From JAZNLR01 sp045579195 (GTDB lineage: Bacteria; Bacillota; Clostridia; Christensenellales; CAMQZB01), in the NCBI GenBank assembly GCA_045579195.1, contig JAZNLR010000035.1, forward strand, positions 1 through 6,781: 6,781 bases of DNA, in the 5' to 3' direction. This document shows, one piece after another, positions 6,498-6,781 of this stretch. The stretch's first letter is position 1, and each line of letters starts with the position of its first letter. The notes beneath the pieces were generated by a model that saw only the letters and a program-made list of their open reading frames with translations, had not been told where the DNA came from and searched no databases. A program made the translations under genes and the position numbers.

Positions 6498-6781
6498 TCA
6501 CTTTGCGTACTTCTCACCAATGAACAAACCCGACGCACCGCAGGGAAGAACGATTTCCTCCTCCGTCGGCAAGCACACCTCGTACGCCTCGACGCTTCCC
6601 TTGTTCGGAATGCAAAGTTTGAGGATATTGGAAAGTACCGCAGGTTGCAAGCCCGTCGTATAGCTGTTGATGAGAACGAACAGCGGATCGTCAGACAACA
6701 CCTTAGAGCACAGCGTCACAAAATCAAACAAAGACTCTTCAATTTTCCAAGTTTCACCAGAAGGCCCTCTTCCGTAGCTCG
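6498..6781 (-). CDS. Class I SAM-dependent methyltransferase, C-terminal 93 residues (5' end beyond window)
   Basis: The frame is open from the right edge to a TGA at 6498-6500, and 93 residues are visible. They begin SYGRGPSGETWKIEES. This matches the segment just after the (D/N)PP catalytic motif in a family of class I SAM-dependent methyltransferases related to rRNA methylases (COG1092-like), where the core reads PPxYGRGPxGExWK. Next come LSDDPLFVLINSY, a typical strand and turn of the Rossmann-like fold, and LPCGASGLF close to the end, another family signature. The SAM-binding motif I lies outside the window. A TTG at 6729-6731 is internal, not the start. By family it methylates RNA (inference), which fits its neighbour, a pseudouridine synthase 45 nt downstream. 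No terminator or promoter is obvious in that gap. Confidence 0.88.
   Translation of the reverse strand, partial: SYGRGPSGETWKIEESLFDFVTLCSKVLSDDPLFVLINSYTTGLQPAVLSNILKLCIPNKGSVEAYEVCLPTEEEIVLPCGASGLFIGEKYAK

Noticed and set aside
6498..6731. A separate 77-codon gene starting at TTG 6731
   Set aside because: The frame continues upstream to the window edge through conserved methyltransferase residues (YGRGPSGETWK), so the TTG is internal.

Overview
The window looks like a mid-GC bacterial chromosome segment, most likely from an anaerobic gut-type Firmicute (Clostridia-like). Grounds for this are strong AGGAGG-type ribosome binding sites, TTGACA/TAnAAT sigma-A promoters with 17-nt spacers, and large exported proteins with Big_2-type Ig domains and Ala-rich helical repeats. 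The taxonomic call is inference from style; no marker gene is present.

All four supported genes lie on the minus strand, so transcription reads from right to left. At the right edge (6498-6781) is the C-terminal part of a class I SAM-dependent methyltransferase. It is followed 45 nt later by a complete RluA-type pseudouridine synthase (5754-6452); the two probably form an RNA-modification operon. Next comes a separately promoted gene (3944-5590) for a 548-residue exported beta-sandwich protein with a signal peptide and a C-terminal membrane anchor. It ends at a good intrinsic terminator (3882-3920).

A 353-nt intergenic region then holds a near-consensus extended -10 promoter and a leader of about 150 nt. 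These drive the dominant gene of the window (1-3590, cut at the left edge). It encodes a lipoprotein of at least 1196 residues with two Ig-like (Big_2) domains near the lipid anchor, a long stalk of two kinds of degenerate Ala-rich helical repeat, and a beta-rich region at the visible end.

The two exported proteins have no recognisable catalytic motifs and look like structural or adhesive envelope components, each in its own transcription unit. Long open frames on the plus strand, including 3.7 kb opposite the lipoprotein, are antisense shadows. They exist because none of the four genes uses a single TTA, CTA or TCA codon in about 2069 codons, which is itself the most unusual global property of the window. 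I found no RNA gene, CRISPR array, insertion sequence or obvious new enzymatic system.
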